A stretch of DNA of 64,000 bases from Salinivirgaceae bacterium (GTDB lineage Bacteria > Bacteroidota > Bacteroidia > Bacteroidales > SZUA-534). Below, in pieces: positions 1 to 8,653 of this stretch. How positions within the stretch are numbered: the stretch's first letter is position 1; the number at the start of each line of letters is the position of its first letter. A model generated the notes under the pieces. The model was given only the letters and a program-made list of their open reading frames with translations. It ran no database searches and was not told the origin of the DNA. The translations under genes were made by a program, and so were the position numbers. Where the stretch lies: assembly GCA_017474765.1 (NCBI GenBank), contig JAFVGW010000013.1, positions 1 through 64,000 of the forward strand. The letters are read 5' to 3'.

Positions 1-28
1 AGGCAGCACGGCGCATATAGTAAAATGA

Positions 29-69
29 CAAAAATCCGCAGGCCGCCACCAACGAACAACCTGCGGATT
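29..69 (-). terminator. Intrinsic terminator hairpin, copy 1 of a repeated element
   Basis: A 10-bp inverted repeat (AATCCGCAGG at 33-42, CCTGCGGATT at 60-69) is followed on the minus strand by a T-run. It lies 3' of the lipoprotein gene that ends at 122. Positions 1-69 are nearly identical to 2873-2941, so the hairpin and about 30 bp beyond it are duplicated. Confidence 0.7.
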
Positions 70-121
70 CGTTTTATAAGCTCGAATCTATTATTCAATC
101 TTTGGAGATAGACATACCATT

Positions 122-607
122 TTAATGGTATTTGTAAAATACATCAATAATAATTGAATCAACCTTTTGCATGTTTATATTGGGTATTATACGTTCATAA
201 TATATATTTCTATACTTATTTTCACGGTGTAGGCTTGTATTATCCAAGGATGCATTTGTTTTTTTTGCAATAAAATACAAATAACGTGTGGTATCTATTC
301 TTTCAGGAACAAGCACAACACCATTACCCTCTTTTTCATAATGCTCTTGATGATGAGTATAAATAGAAGTATCTTTTACAATATCATCATGATAGATAAC
401 AAAGAACTCACTTCTATCACTAAAATTTTTAATTTCCTCATAATCGATTTTTTCAACAATATGTGTTCCCTCGATAGCAATTATACTACTGTCCCCAATA
501 TAATATGTGGTGAAAACAGTATGAACTTCGTAATGGTCAACTAGAATGTCACATGAATTTATTGTTACCAGCAATCCTGCCATTAAAAGGAATAATGTTT
601 TTTTCAT
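122..607 (-). CDS. Putative lipoprotein, unknown function (161 aa)
   Basis: The product starts with a short basic n-region, a hydrophobic stretch and a lipobox ending at Cys19 (TINSC), so it is probably a lipid-anchored envelope protein. I recognise no domain in the remaining 140 residues, which are rich in Tyr, Ile and charged residues. It is the most distal gene of a minus-strand run of small secreted proteins and is followed by a terminator hairpin at 29-69. The ATG at 607 is the natural start because the signal peptide begins there. The gene is AT-rich compared with the core genes of the window. Confidence 0.6.
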   Translation of the reverse strand: MKKTLFLLMAGLLVTINSCDILVDHYEVHTVFTTYYIGDSSIIAIEGTHIVEKIDYEEIKNFSDRSEFFVIYHDDIVKDTSIYTHHQEHYEKEGNGVVLVPERIDTTRYLYFIAKKTNASLDNTSLHRENKYRNIYYERIIPNINMQKVDSIIIDVFYKYH

Positions 608-676
608 CTTAATATAGTTTTAAATAATTATGTAAAATGCCAGCATTCATTGCAAAAATGGTTTTCATGTAATAAA

Positions 677-1000
677 TTATTGTTTTATAAACTTGTTTAA
701 ATAAACAATTTCCCCATTGTCGTTTTTCACAACAATAAACTTTGCTCCTTGTGGCAGACGACTAATATCAATAGATGGCAACAATTCACCATTTTGCAAT
801 ACAGCCCCTGATGCTGATATTATTTCGTAGGTGAGGCAATCAAAAGTAACATTTGATACAACAACATTACAACCAGAAAATGCCGATTTTTTTGATATTA
901 TGTATGTTTTTATTAACGCATCTGCTTTTGAAACATTTATTTGCGCGTACGAGCAAATATTTGTAAAGCACACTATAATTAGTAATAGTATCTTTTTCAT
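677..1000 (-). CDS. Small secreted protein resembling a T9SS sorting tail (107 aa)
   Basis: Residues 1-19 form a cleavable signal peptide ending in SYAQ. The C-terminal half (about 55-107) follows the pattern of Bacteroidetes type IX sorting domains: a 'sASGAVL' strand, 'IDISRLPQGAKFIVV', then a short basic end. The protein is therefore little more than a signal peptide plus a tail-like beta domain. It may be a stand-alone small secreted protein or the shortened remnant of a larger T9SS cargo. It lies 10 bp from the next lipoprotein gene (stop at 1011) and is probably co-transcribed with it. The family pattern is clear, but the function is unknown. Confidence 0.55.
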   Translation of the reverse strand: MKKILLLIIVCFTNICSYAQINVSKADALIKTYIISKKSAFSGCNVVVSNVTFDCLTYEIISASGAVLQNGELLPSIDISRLPQGAKFIVVKNDNGEIVYLNKFIKQ

Positions 1001-1010
1001 TTTTTAATTT

Positions 1011-1526
1011 TTAATAAGAAACATAGACTGAAATACAATTGCCTACAGGAACTTCAAATTTCTCTTCTATATGTCTATTTCCTGCTGGTTCAGGTTCGTC
1101 CACCACCTCGCCATTTTCAATCCATCCACATAGTGGAATAGCTGTGTAGGTATGTATTCCCGGAGCAATTATGGCATGTAATCCATCTGGATTGCTATCA
1201 CACCTACATTCACCTTCAGCATAACATCCATATATTCTTCCCATAAAAACACTATCTACGTACAGATTATAATGCGCATAAGGACACTCTACGCAGAAAT
1301 CACCATAAAACAGCACATTGAATTCAACAGTTGAATCATCCACAACTATTGGTATGTCATAGCATATTGTTGTATCCGTGCATATAGTGTCAACAATTGT
1401 TGTGCTATCAATAGCAGGAGTTGTATCTGTTGGGATGGGAATGTCGTCACCATTGTTATTATCCTTCTTGCAGGACGATACTACAATCAGTAGCAGTGAT
1501 GTGAAAATTAAAATCTTAGTTTTCAT
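1011..1526 (-). CDS. Putative lipoprotein, unknown function (171 aa)
   Basis: The signal peptide carries a lipobox (VVSSC, Cys19) followed by a Lys/Asp/Asn-rich linker and a Thr/Asp-rich stretch, as in many Bacteroidetes surface lipoproteins. The mature region has several Cys residues (for example FCVECPYAHYNLY and ECRCDSN) that could form disulfides. I recognise no family. The gene lies just 3' of an orphan T9SS-tail relic at 1534-1795 and upstream of the 107-residue secreted protein, all on the minus strand. Confidence 0.55.
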   Translation of the reverse strand: MKTKILIFTSLLLIVVSSCKKDNNNGDDIPIPTDTTPAIDSTTIVDTICTDTTICYDIPIVVDDSTVEFNVLFYGDFCVECPYAHYNLYVDSVFMGRIYGCYAEGECRCDSNPDGLHAIIAPGIHTYTAIPLCGWIENGEVVDEPEPAGNRHIEEKFEVPVGNCISVYVSY

Positions 1527-1533
1527 GTATTCT

Positions 1534-1795
1534 TTATTTATCCGTTATTATCATCCGCTTCGAGTCTGCCTCAATGCCATTGACAGCCAGCGTATATATG
1601 TACATTCCCGCTTCCAGTTCGCTGCCGCTGATGGTTATACTGCCGTTGCCTGTCTGGGTTAGAGGTTTGCTCAGAAGCATGTTGCCATTAAGCGAAAATA
1701 CATATAAAACCGCATTTCCGGCATTCTCTGGAATGAAATATTTAATCTCGGCCTCCTCAATAAGGCAACCTGCGTTTTTTAGTAAACAACAATTG
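1534..1795 (-). pseudogene. Orphan T9SS C-terminal sorting domain (gene relic)
   Basis: Reading the minus strand from about 1795 to the stop at 1534-1536 gives an open frame containing EEAEIKYFIPENAG, AVLYVFSLNGNML, GSELEAGMYIYTLAVNG and a final MIITDK. This is the usual type IX sorting-tail pattern of Bacteroidetes secreted proteins. There is no start codon, and the usual 'NPNPF' lead-in is degenerate (reads KNAGCLIEE). The body of the gene is missing: the next thing upstream is the stop of another gene at 1802. I interpret it as the last ~80 codons of a deleted secreted protein. Confidence 0.6.
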
Positions 1796-1801
1796 ATTGG
1801 G

Positions 1802-2287
1802 TTATTCTTTTATTACCAGCCTTGTTCTTGAAATGTCCTCGCCGTTGTATAAAACCTTTTTTAGAATTTGCGAATATTCGGTTTCCACAACTTCGGTATA
1901 AACAGTGTCTATAGTGGTTTCGTTTAGTTTCAAGTACGATGTGGCGCACCATACCACTTTTCCATCTCTCTTTTCCATGCTATCCATTGGAGCAATGAAC
2001 CGAATGTAATAGTATAATTTTTTTTCAAAATTAGTATTACTAATACAACACTCTTCCGAACCCAAATACCATCCATTTGTGAGTCTATCCTTCAATTCCA
2101 AATCTTTATATAAACCCATTTTAGAAAACTTATAACCATTAGGATTGTCGGGATTCAACATATCGGTGCTGTCCTTGTCAAGTATTACAAGACATAATTG
2201 GGTTTCAATGCATTCACGCTCAACATCATTTTTGTTGCAAGCCACCGTAATTGTGGCAACCGCCATTACCAAAATAAGTTTTTTCAT
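1802..2287 (-). CDS. Duplicated lipoprotein, copy 1 (161 aa)
   Basis: Start at 2287 is chosen because a lipoprotein signal peptide (MKKLILVMAVATITVAC) begins there; the open frame runs further upstream to 2365, but that part lies over a promoter. The mature protein begins NKNDVERECIETQLCL and has several Cys residues. It is nearly identical to the protein at 9730-10215 over the whole mature region, while the signal peptides differ. Its promoter carries the tandem GTTCCC-N3-GGGAAC palindromes. The other copy is beside a C10 protease, so a protease-linked role such as an inhibitor is possible but unproven. Confidence 0.65.
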   Translation of the reverse strand: MKKLILVMAVATITVACNKNDVERECIETQLCLVILDKDSTDMLNPDNPNGYKFSKMGLYKDLELKDRLTNGWYLGSEECCISNTNFEKKLYYYIRFIAPMDSMEKRDGKVVWCATSYLKLNETTIDTVYTEVVETEYSQILKKVLYNGEDISRTRLVIKE

Positions 2288-2308
2288 ATCGATAAATATT
2301 TGTTGTGT

Positions 2309-2401
2309 CAAAATTATGGAGGCTTGGCCCTCCCAGCAAGTGGTTGTTCCCGATGGGAACAGCATATTTTACTGTTTTTCAATTTTGTTCCCGTTGGGAA
2401 C
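2309..2401 (-). promoter_or_regulatory. Promoter with two 15-bp palindromic operators, copy 1
   Basis: On the minus strand, TAATTTTG (2309-2316) is a -7 element, with TTG at 2337-2339 as the -33 element. Immediately upstream are GTTCCCGATGGGAAC (2346-2360) and GTTCCCGTTGGGAAC (2387-2401), with starts 41 bp apart. The same layout occurs at 8561-8653 and 12005-12098. The palindromes sit where an activator, or a repressor of looping type, would bind. They drive the lipoprotein gene starting at 2287. Confidence 0.65.
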
Positions 2402-2478
2402 AAGATTTTGAGAATGGGTTCATGAAGATGATGGAAGGATGGGGGAAATAGTTTAGAAAAACGGCTTTGGTAATCAAA

Positions 2479-2705
2479 CTAAAACTTAATCTTATACGAA
2501 ATTGTCGGTACAATTGCCAGCACCGATACTTTTTTCATGAAATAACGGCAATCACCCAACCATTCGTTTTTTTCACAATCGGTGTAGATATAGAAGGGAT
2601 TCTGCCGAGCATATAGATTGTAAACGCCGAATGACCATGTGGCTATGCCCCAGCGCTTCGGGCGATTAAGGTTGGCGCTGACATCGAGACGGTGAAAGAG
2701 CGGCA
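2479..2705 (-). pseudogene. C-terminal relic of a TonB-dependent receptor
   Basis: The last ~75 codons of this minus-strand frame (FHRLDVSANL, TWSFGVYNLYARQNPFYIYT, VPTISYKIKF) align with the C-terminus of the intact receptor at 2963-5281 (YHRLDFAAIY, MFSLYNVYGRKNVYSLYV, VPSISYKVKF). Upstream of about 2705 the frame stays open but loses all similarity, so only the final barrel strands remain. The relic is just downstream of the intact receptor and probably derives from an older tandem copy. Confidence 0.7.
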
Positions 2706-2901
2706 CAGCTGAGCAACTTGCGTTTTCTTCGGTTTTCGGTTGTTTTCTTTGCGATAAAGTTGTTTTGTGCGGTTTGCTTGAGTTTTCTTTCGGTTGCGGT
2801 TGGATTGTGCGGGAAAGTTTGCGATAACCGCCCGAGGGGATTACTCGGTGATTACTCGAGGATATGGCGATGAGGCAGCACGGCGCATATAGTAAAATGA
2901 C

Positions 2902-2942
2902 AAAAATCCGCAGGCCGCCACTAACGGGCAACCTGCGGATTT
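2902..2942 (-). terminator. Intrinsic terminator of the TonB receptor operon (copy 2 of repeat)
   Basis: An 11-bp perfect stem (AAATCCGCAGG at 2904-2914, CCTGCGGATTT at 2932-2942) lies 20 bp past the receptor stop. On the minus strand it is followed by TTGTC and T-rich DNA. Positions 2873-2942 repeat the left edge of the window (1-70). Confidence 0.75.
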
Positions 2943-2962
2943 GCAATAAACATGAATAAAAA

Positions 2963-5281
2963 CTAAAACTTCACTTTGTAAGATATTGACGGCACAATGC
3001 GGTATAAATACATTTTGTAGGCGTGTGATTCTGTGATGTTTTCCTTGTCTTGCTTTACGTAGAGCGAATAGACGTTTTTGCGGCCATAGACGTTGTAGAG
3101 CGAGAACATCCACTGGCTGTCGAACTTGCGCGTGTCGTTTTTCGGGTTGCGGTAGATGGCAGCAAAGTCGAGCCGGTGGTACATTGGCAATGAATAATTG
3201 TTGCGGCACGAATAGTCGAAAAAGGTGCAACCGTTGAACTCATAAATCTGGTCGGGGATGGTGACAAAACCGCCCGATGTGAGTTTGAAGGTGGACGATA
3301 CCGTCCAGGCGCGAGTCAGTTCGAAACTGCCTGTTAGTGAGAGATTGTGTCGGATGTCGTAGCGTGGCGAGTAGTAGCGGTTTTGGTTCACGCCGTCAAT
3401 CTTGTACTGCGTTTTGGCCAGGGTGTAGCCAATCCAGCCCGACAGACGACCGCTGCGGCGTTCGGCCAAAAGTTCAAGGCCGTAACTGTAGCCTTTGCCG
3501 TGAAGAAGTTGCGTGGCCAGATGTTTGTTCATAAACAAATCGGCATTATCCTTATAATCAACTAGATTGTTCATTGTTTTGTAATAAACTTCGGCAGAAA
3601 GTTCCACTCCCAAATCGCTCAACAGATGGTAGAACCCAGCCACAAACTGGTTCGACTCCTGCGGCTTCAGATGCTCGTCGGGCGCAACCCACACATCGGT
3701 AGGCAAACCGACTGTTGAGTTGCTCAAAAGGTGCATATACTGCCGCGTGAATGCGTATGAGAGTTTCACCGTGTTGCGGCTGTCGATGTCGTATTTGAGC
3801 GAAAGACGCGGTTCCAGACCACCGTAGGTGTTGATGATTTCGCCGTTGCCGTAAACGGTGCTGTCTGACACCATTCCAAGGCTGTTGTAGTTGTAGGTTG
3901 TGGCTGCGCCAATGTTGGTGAATGCGGTAAACCGCAAACCATAATCGGCTGACAGCGAGTTTGTTAAATTGTGATTATTGCCAACATACGCCGACAACTC
4001 AACGGCGCGCTTGTGGTTGAGCTCATACTCGCGGGTGATTGAAAGCGAATCCTGCGGCGCCACGCGCCCCGGCTCAAAGTGGTGGTAGATGGCCGCCACG
4101 CCGTATTTCAGATTGCTGCCGTTGCCGTAGTGATAGGTCAAATCGTATTTCAGCCCAAGCTCCTGAATGCGTGCCGTCCAGTCGAAACGGCGCACATCCT
4201 CCCAAATGGAGTATTTGTAGTTGTACTGACTGCCGTAGAGCGTGAGGTTCGAGAACAGTTTGGCGTTGAAAATGTGGTTCCAGCGTAGTGTGCCGGTGGT
4301 GTTGCCCCACTCCAAATGGTTCTTGTTGTTGAGAGCGAAGCACAGAAACTCATCAGCCCCCGTGTAGGCGCTCAGATAGACGTGGTTGCTGCTGTCGATG
4401 TTCCAGTTCAGCTTGGCGTTGAGGTCGTAGAAGTTGATTTTGTCGTCGGTGTTGTCGATGGCTTTCAGGTAGAGGCCGACATAACTTCCGCGCCCCGACA
4501 CAATGAACGATGCCTTGCCTTTGGCAATGGGGCCTTCGAGCGTTAGGCCGCTAGCGGTGAGGCCGATGTTTGCCGTTGTGTGAAACTGGTTCATATCGCC
4601 CTCGCGCATTGCAATATCGACAACCGACGAGAGCCGTCCGCCGAACTGTGCCGGATAAACGCCCTTATAGACGGTGGTGTTTTTCAGAATATCGGTATTG
4701 AAGGTGGAGAAGAACCCCAGCGCATGGGTTGGGTTATAGACGGGCGCCTCGTCGAGCAGAAAAAGGTTCTGGTCGTAGGAGCCGCCGCGCACGTAGAGGT
4801 TCGACGCTCCCTCGTTCACAGCCTGGATGCCGGGCATCAGCTGGAGGGTTTTCAGCAGGTCGGGCTCGCCCAGAGCCGATGTCACCATTGCTATGCGCCG
4901 CGGTTGCAGCTGGGCAATGCTGGTGGTGCTCATCTCGCGGGCGTTCTTCTCGCCTGTAACCACCACCTCGCCAATCTCGTTCCGAGCTTCGCGCAGCTTA
5001 ACATCGAGGCGCATATCTTTTTCAACATCAATATCTTTGCTGATATTGTCATATCCCAAATACGAAATCACAATCGTGTGGCGGCCTTTGGGTAGTGTGA
5101 GCGAGTAGAAACCATAGCTGTTTGTGGCCGTGCCAATGCCCAGTTCGGGGCAATATACGGTGGCCGAGATCATTGTCTCGCCGCTTTCGGCATCGGTAAT
5201 TGTGCCGTGGATGGTGGCATTTTGAGCGAAAGAGGTTGCCGCAAACGCCGCAACTATCAGTGTGAGAATCAGTTTTTTCAT
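2963..5281 (-). CDS. TonB-dependent outer-membrane receptor with carboxypeptidase-like N-domain (772 aa)
   Basis: Signal peptide (1-19), then a CarboxypepD_reg-like beta-sandwich (about 22-95, 'IHGTITDAESGETMISATV'), a TonB-box-like segment (EIGEVVVTG, about 103-111), a plug domain (about 115-225, with 'LMPGIQAVNEGASNLYVRGGSYDQN') and a long beta-barrel ending in ...YKVKF with a C-terminal Phe. Proteins of this build import ligands across the outer membrane using ExbBD-TonB energy. Its stop lies 20 bp before a terminator, and its start overlaps the stop of the thioredoxin-like lipoprotein by 4 bp, followed by a DUF4249 lipoprotein gene, so the three form one operon. Receptor plus DUF4249 is a recurrent Bacteroidetes pair; the substrate cannot be read from sequence. 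Confidence 0.92.
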   Translation of the reverse strand: MKKLILTLIVAAFAATSFAQNATIHGTITDAESGETMISATVYCPELGIGTATNSYGFYSLTLPKGRHTIVISYLGYDNISKDIDVEKDMRLDVKLREARNEIGEVVVTGEKNAREMSTTSIAQLQPRRIAMVTSALGEPDLLKTLQLMPGIQAVNEGASNLYVRGGSYDQNLFLLDEAPVYNPTHALGFFSTFNTDILKNTTVYKGVYPAQFGGRLSSVVDIAMREGDMNQFHTTANIGLTASGLTLEGPIAKGKASFIVSGRGSYVGLYLKAIDNTDDKINFYDLNAKLNWNIDSSNHVYLSAYTGADEFLCFALNNKNHLEWGNTTGTLRWNHIFNAKLFSNLTLYGSQYNYKYSIWEDVRRFDWTARIQELGLKYDLTYHYGNGSNLKYGVAAIYHHFEPGRVAPQDSLSITREYELNHKRAVELSAYVGNNHNLTNSLSADYGLRFTAFTNIGAATTYNYNSLGMVSDSTVYGNGEIINTYGGLEPRLSLKYDIDSRNTVKLSYAFTRQYMHLLSNSTVGLPTDVWVAPDEHLKPQESNQFVAGFYHLLSDLGVELSAEVYYKTMNNLVDYKDNADLFMNKHLATQLLHGKGYSYGLELLAERRSGRLSGWIGYTLAKTQYKIDGVNQNRYYSPRYDIRHNLSLTGSFELTRAWTVSSTFKLTSGGFVTIPDQIYEFNGCTFFDYSCRNNYSLPMYHRLDFAAIYRNPKNDTRKFDSQWMFSLYNVYGRKNVYSLYVKQDKENITESHAYKMYLYRIVPSISYKVKF

Positions 5282-6273
5282 TTTACAAGGTGCTTTTCAA
5301 TGTAAGCTTTAATTGTTTCTAAATCGAACGGCGCATAGAACACCCTGCCGCCGACAACCAGTGACGGTTCCTCGGCAATGCCGCCATCGTTGATGTTTTT
5401 TATGTTTTCGGCCACCTCGCTCTCCAATTCAGGCAAAGCAATATCAGCTGCAAATGTCTCGGTATCAAGATTCAAAGTTTGTGCGCACTGTAACGCAAAA
5501 GCGGTGTCGATTTCCACATCTGCTTTCATAAGCATATTGTGCATTGTCCAAAACTCGCCCTGCCTTTCGGCGGCTTTGGCGGCAAGCGATGCCACCGACG
5601 GCACACCCTCATAGAAGCAAAAACCAAACTTCAATTTCTCACCATAGAGCTCGAAAAGCTCGTTGAACAATGGCATTGCCGCCTTGCAGCCATCGCAGGC
5701 GTAGCTGCCCACAAGCACAATGCTTTTTTCGGTTTTCAGGTTGCCTTTGTAGTTGATTTTCAAACCTGAAACATCAAATTTAGGGCGCATTGGCTCGGGC
5801 GAGCGCAATGTGATTTCAATATTGTGCCGCTGGCGCAGCGAGTCGGCCAGCTGGCTCATCATATCAATGCGGATGCCCTCAACCAAGTAGGCGCGGCCGG
5901 CGGGGGTTGAGCAATCGTAGCTACGGCCAAAATAGTTGCGGTCGGGCACATAACCGTTCAGTGAGGCTATTTTACTATCAATCAGGCTGTCAGTTATTTT
6001 TGACAGCACGTTGGTCTCAACATATTCGGCATACGAAAGCCCTGCTTTCTCGGCTTCGGCATTGATAATCATTTGATTGATATACTCATCAAGCACATTA
6101 CGTCTTATGGAGTAAATGTTTTCGAGCAGGCTGAAAATCTGGTCATGCGCCAAAGCATCAATCTGCTGCATGGTTACTTGTTTGTCGTCAACCGTGGCCA
6201 CAACTTGTTGCTTATTATGTGTGCATGAGGTAAATAATGCCATCATGCACACAAGTTTTATTAATTGTTTCAT
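5278..6273 (-). CDS. Lipoprotein with thioredoxin-like (DsbA/Thioredoxin_4) domain
   Basis: Start at 6273 gives a lipoprotein signal with lipobox LFTSC (Cys17); an ATG five codons upstream is less likely. Residues about 20-110 look like a SurA-type N-terminal helical domain (VVATVDDKQVTMQQIDAL). From about 175 onward it is a thioredoxin fold with a CDGC active site near residue 195, followed by a DsbA-like helical insertion and a cis-Pro region (EEPSLVVGGRVFYAP). It probably acts as a periplasmic thiol oxidoreductase or chaperone. It sits between DUF4249 and the TonB receptor and overlaps the receptor gene by 4 bp, suggesting a role in folding or disulfide formation of its operon partners. 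That link is inferred. Confidence 0.82.
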   Translation of the reverse strand: MKQLIKLVCMMALFTSCTHNKQQVVATVDDKQVTMQQIDALAHDQIFSLLENIYSIRRNVLDEYINQMIINAEAEKAGLSYAEYVETNVLSKITDSLIDSKIASLNGYVPDRNYFGRSYDCSTPAGRAYLVEGIRIDMMSQLADSLRQRHNIEITLRSPEPMRPKFDVSGLKINYKGNLKTEKSIVLVGSYACDGCKAAMPLFNELFELYGEKLKFGFCFYEGVPSVASLAAKAAERQGEFWTMHNMLMKADVEIDTAFALQCAQTLNLDTETFAADIALPELESEVAENIKNINDGGIAEEPSLVVGGRVFYAPFDLETIKAYIEKHLVK

Positions 6274-6281
6274 TTTAAAAT

Positions 6282-7244
6282 TCACCAAACATACCTACTA
6301 TTTTCTTCCTCTTCTGTACAAACACATAGTTTCTCATCAACTGAGGCTACGTTGAAAAATCCTAAAGCCCCACCTCTAATGTTGGTCGGAGCCGATGCTG
6401 GCGACGGAGTATAAACTCCGCCGTCATATCGGATTTGATTTTGTAAAGAATTATAATATTCGTAGGCTTCTTTTGTTATTGAATACATTATCACCCTGTG
6501 TATAGGATTATAATAAGAAAAATTCCATCCGTCTCTACGCCAACTTTCAACAGAAACTCCTTTGCATACATCAACCCCATGTGTACCTTCAACCAAAAGT
6601 TCATCGCTCAAAAGGCTTGTGCTCCACATTCCTTGTCCTGTGGAAAAAGAAATGGGAAATAATTTATATCCTTTTTTGAAAAGATAATAGTTGTCTTCTG
6701 TAGGATCATCGGCAAACCAAACGTAAGGTATTTCATGAACTGCACCATCATCAAACTTATTAGCAGGACGACTGGTAAGGCTATCTATTTTTATTTCTTT
6801 AGGCATTGTACATTCCGAAGTAAATATTTGATTGCGCCATTCAACATGCAAATGATAGGTGTGTCCGGCTTTCCCTCTTATTTTCGTTGTCTGAAAGAAA
6901 GAACCATGTTTCATCTCGAAATCATAGTTGTAAATAAGAGAAGAATCTATTATTTCTCCACCTAAAAGGTCATAATCCATTATTGAATCAGAAGCTGGTA
7001 TTAGTGTGTCCACTATGCCCATATCATCAGAAATTATGATTACAACTTCTTCTGACATTTTTCTTGGAATTTTGTCAATTGATTCTCCACTTACACTTAA
7101 ATTAACATAATACGGAGGTCTTCCATTAGTTAATTCAGCATCTATAACTAATTTTTGTTTTTCATCGAATTGTAATTCAAATTCTTCTGTGCACGATAAC
7201 AAAAACGATGAGATTAATAATGTAATTAAAAAAAGCCTTTTCAT
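6282..7244 (-). CDS. DUF4249 family lipoprotein
   Basis: Start at 7244 gives the signal peptide MKRLFLITLLISSFLLSC with a lipobox Cys; an in-frame ATG six codons earlier overlaps the preceding gene. The sequence follows the DUF4249 pattern: 'KLVIDAELTNGRPPYYVNLSVSG' near the N-terminus, 'GKAGHTYHLHVEWRNQIFTSECTMP' in the middle and 'PYVWFADDPTEDNYYLFKKGY' after it. DUF4249 proteins are surface or periplasmic lipoproteins encoded beside TonB receptors and are thought to be substrate-binding partners. Here it is the first gene of the receptor operon (8 bp from the thioredoxin-like gene). The C-terminus ends abruptly in ...SRYVW, which looks complete. Confidence 0.8.
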   Translation of the reverse strand: MKRLFLITLLISSFLLSCTEEFELQFDEKQKLVIDAELTNGRPPYYVNLSVSGESIDKIPRKMSEEVVIIISDDMGIVDTLIPASDSIMDYDLLGGEIIDSSLIYNYDFEMKHGSFFQTTKIRGKAGHTYHLHVEWRNQIFTSECTMPKEIKIDSLTSRPANKFDDGAVHEIPYVWFADDPTEDNYYLFKKGYKLFPISFSTGQGMWSTSLLSDELLVEGTHGVDVCKGVSVESWRRDGWNFSYYNPIHRVIMYSITKEAYEYYNSLQNQIRYDGGVYTPSPASAPTNIRGGALGFFNVASVDEKLCVCTEEEENSRYVW

Positions 7245-7249
7245 TATTG

Positions 7250-8203
7250 TTAATTTCTCCAAACACTTGATTTTTGTATAGCATAATGCATGTGACTGCC
7301 ACTATTTTTTACTATTTTATAATCAGAATCAACCCATCTATCATATACGGGATCATCAGTAGCGGCAGACGTCGTTGTAGCAGGGGTATATAATACAACG
7401 CTATTATTACAATTATCATCTTCAGAATCAGTAATTAGAACCGCTTGCTTTGCATAGTCGCAATCGAAATTAGAAAATATATCGTAATCAAAACCAATAT
7501 TTGGTAGTTTCATATAGTTATTATCTTTCTTAAAATATAATAGCCAAAATGCGGTATTTCTGCTATGATTTTGTTGCGGTAATCCATATTCCGCTCTTTC
7601 AAAGCCATATGAGGAATTCATGAATTTATTACAATTTCCCTTGTCTTCATCATCGTTATATACATAGATACTGGCTATATTTTGTTCTCCCAAATATTGT
7701 TCCATACTGAAATCAAAGAGAGCGTAGGAGTATTTGATTCTTTGAAAATTGTACTTTTTTGCATCAACAATACATATCGACCATTTTACATCTCCTCCAT
7801 TTACAATTTGTGCTCCTTTGGGTCTATAACAATTTGTACAATTATGGTATTCATATTGAGTATCAGTCCGTTTGTCCTCACAATCCATATAATAACTAAT
7901 ATTTGGCACACCCGCAGGACAACCACCAGTGGCTGATAAAACACCTACCCAATGCGGTATGCTGGTCGCAGCAGCCACTCTGTTTTTACGCAGGTTCATG
8001 GATTTATGATACTGCTCATCCGCTCTTGCTTTGATTTCTGCTACCGACGCTTTTCGTGTCATTTCACCTAATTCATCACTTTCATACAGAATGCCTTCTT
8101 CAACATTTTCAATGTCGCTTGTAATGTTGTTGTCTTCGCAAGCAACAAATGTCAAGAAACACAATACTCCCATTGGTTTCAAAAATAAGTTTTTTAGATA
8201 CAT
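7250..8203 (-). CDS. Putative lipoprotein, unknown function (317 aa)
   Basis: The N-terminus has a hydrophobic segment ending in FVAC (Cys22), compatible with a lipoprotein. The mature part is unusually rich in Cys (SATGGCPAG, YYMDCEDK, HNCTNCYRPKG, DVKWSICI, NFDCDYAKQ, DDNCNNS), suggesting disulfides or metal binding; the HNCTNC pair stands out. I recognise no family. It ends 5 bp before the DUF4249 start, so it is probably co-transcribed with the receptor operon. Confidence 0.6.
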   Translation of the reverse strand: MYLKNLFLKPMGVLCFLTFVACEDNNITSDIENVEEGILYESDELGEMTRKASVAEIKARADEQYHKSMNLRKNRVAAATSIPHWVGVLSATGGCPAGVPNISYYMDCEDKRTDTQYEYHNCTNCYRPKGAQIVNGGDVKWSICIVDAKKYNFQRIKYSYALFDFSMEQYLGEQNIASIYVYNDDEDKGNCNKFMNSSYGFERAEYGLPQQNHSRNTAFWLLYFKKDNNYMKLPNIGFDYDIFSNFDCDYAKQAVLITDSEDDNCNNSVVLYTPATTTSAATDDPVYDRWVDSDYKIVKNSGSHMHYAIQKSSVWRN

Positions 8204-8256
8204 AAATTTTTATTTTTTAATTAATTAATAAAATGATAGTATTCTGATATTTAGAA

Positions 8257-8532
8257 TCATTTCACATTGTAACTTCCTCTATAAACCACCGTATTCCCTT
8301 GACTGACAATAATTGTAAACTCACCCTTGCCATAATTACGCAGCATATAGCACAGTTTGTGCCAACCAGAGCCGTAGCGTTAACCACCTTTGCACCATTG
8401 CGGTAGATTTCAACTTTGCCGCCTTGGCCGTTGAATGGGAGAACCACGTTTCCTCACCATTAGTTTGTGCCGACACTTTTGAAGTTGCACAAAATGCTGC
8501 AAGTATTGCTGCCAAAAAAATCCAATTTTCAT
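8257..8532 (-). pseudogene. Decayed copy of the 128-residue secreted protein gene
   Basis: This stretch matches the intact gene at 11591-11977 on the minus strand, including the segment GGKVEIYRNGAKVVNA and the opening ATG region (ATG at 8530-8532). Relative to the intact copy it has lost about 110 bp between the signal peptide and the beta domain, has a frameshift around 8358-8370, and has small changes at the stop. Only a 61-codon open piece survives. The promoter upstream, with its palindromes, is still well conserved. Confidence 0.72.
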
Positions 8533-8560
8533 TTCAGTAATTTTTAATTGTTTGCTGCAT

Positions 8561-8653
8561 CAAAATAAAGGCGGCACTACCAGTCTTGCAATAGGTTGTT
8601 CCCAACGGGAACAACCTATTTCGCTGGTTGTCAACTATGTTCCTATTGGGAAC
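8561..8653 (-). promoter_or_regulatory. Promoter with two 15-bp palindromic operators, copy 2
   Basis: Minus-strand -7-like TTATTTTG (8561-8568) and TTG (8589-8591), with palindromes GTTCCCAACGGGAAC (8598-8612) and GTTCCTATTGGGAAC (8639-8653) upstream. Palindrome starts are 41 bp apart, as in the other two copies. It precedes the decayed gene at 8257-8532. The second palindrome has one mismatch, in line with relaxed selection. Confidence 0.6.

Noticed and set aside
2705..2946. Open frame continuing upstream of the TonB-receptor relic
   Set aside because: The N-terminal part overlaps the repeated terminator and shows no protein-like pattern; only the last ~75 codons have homology.
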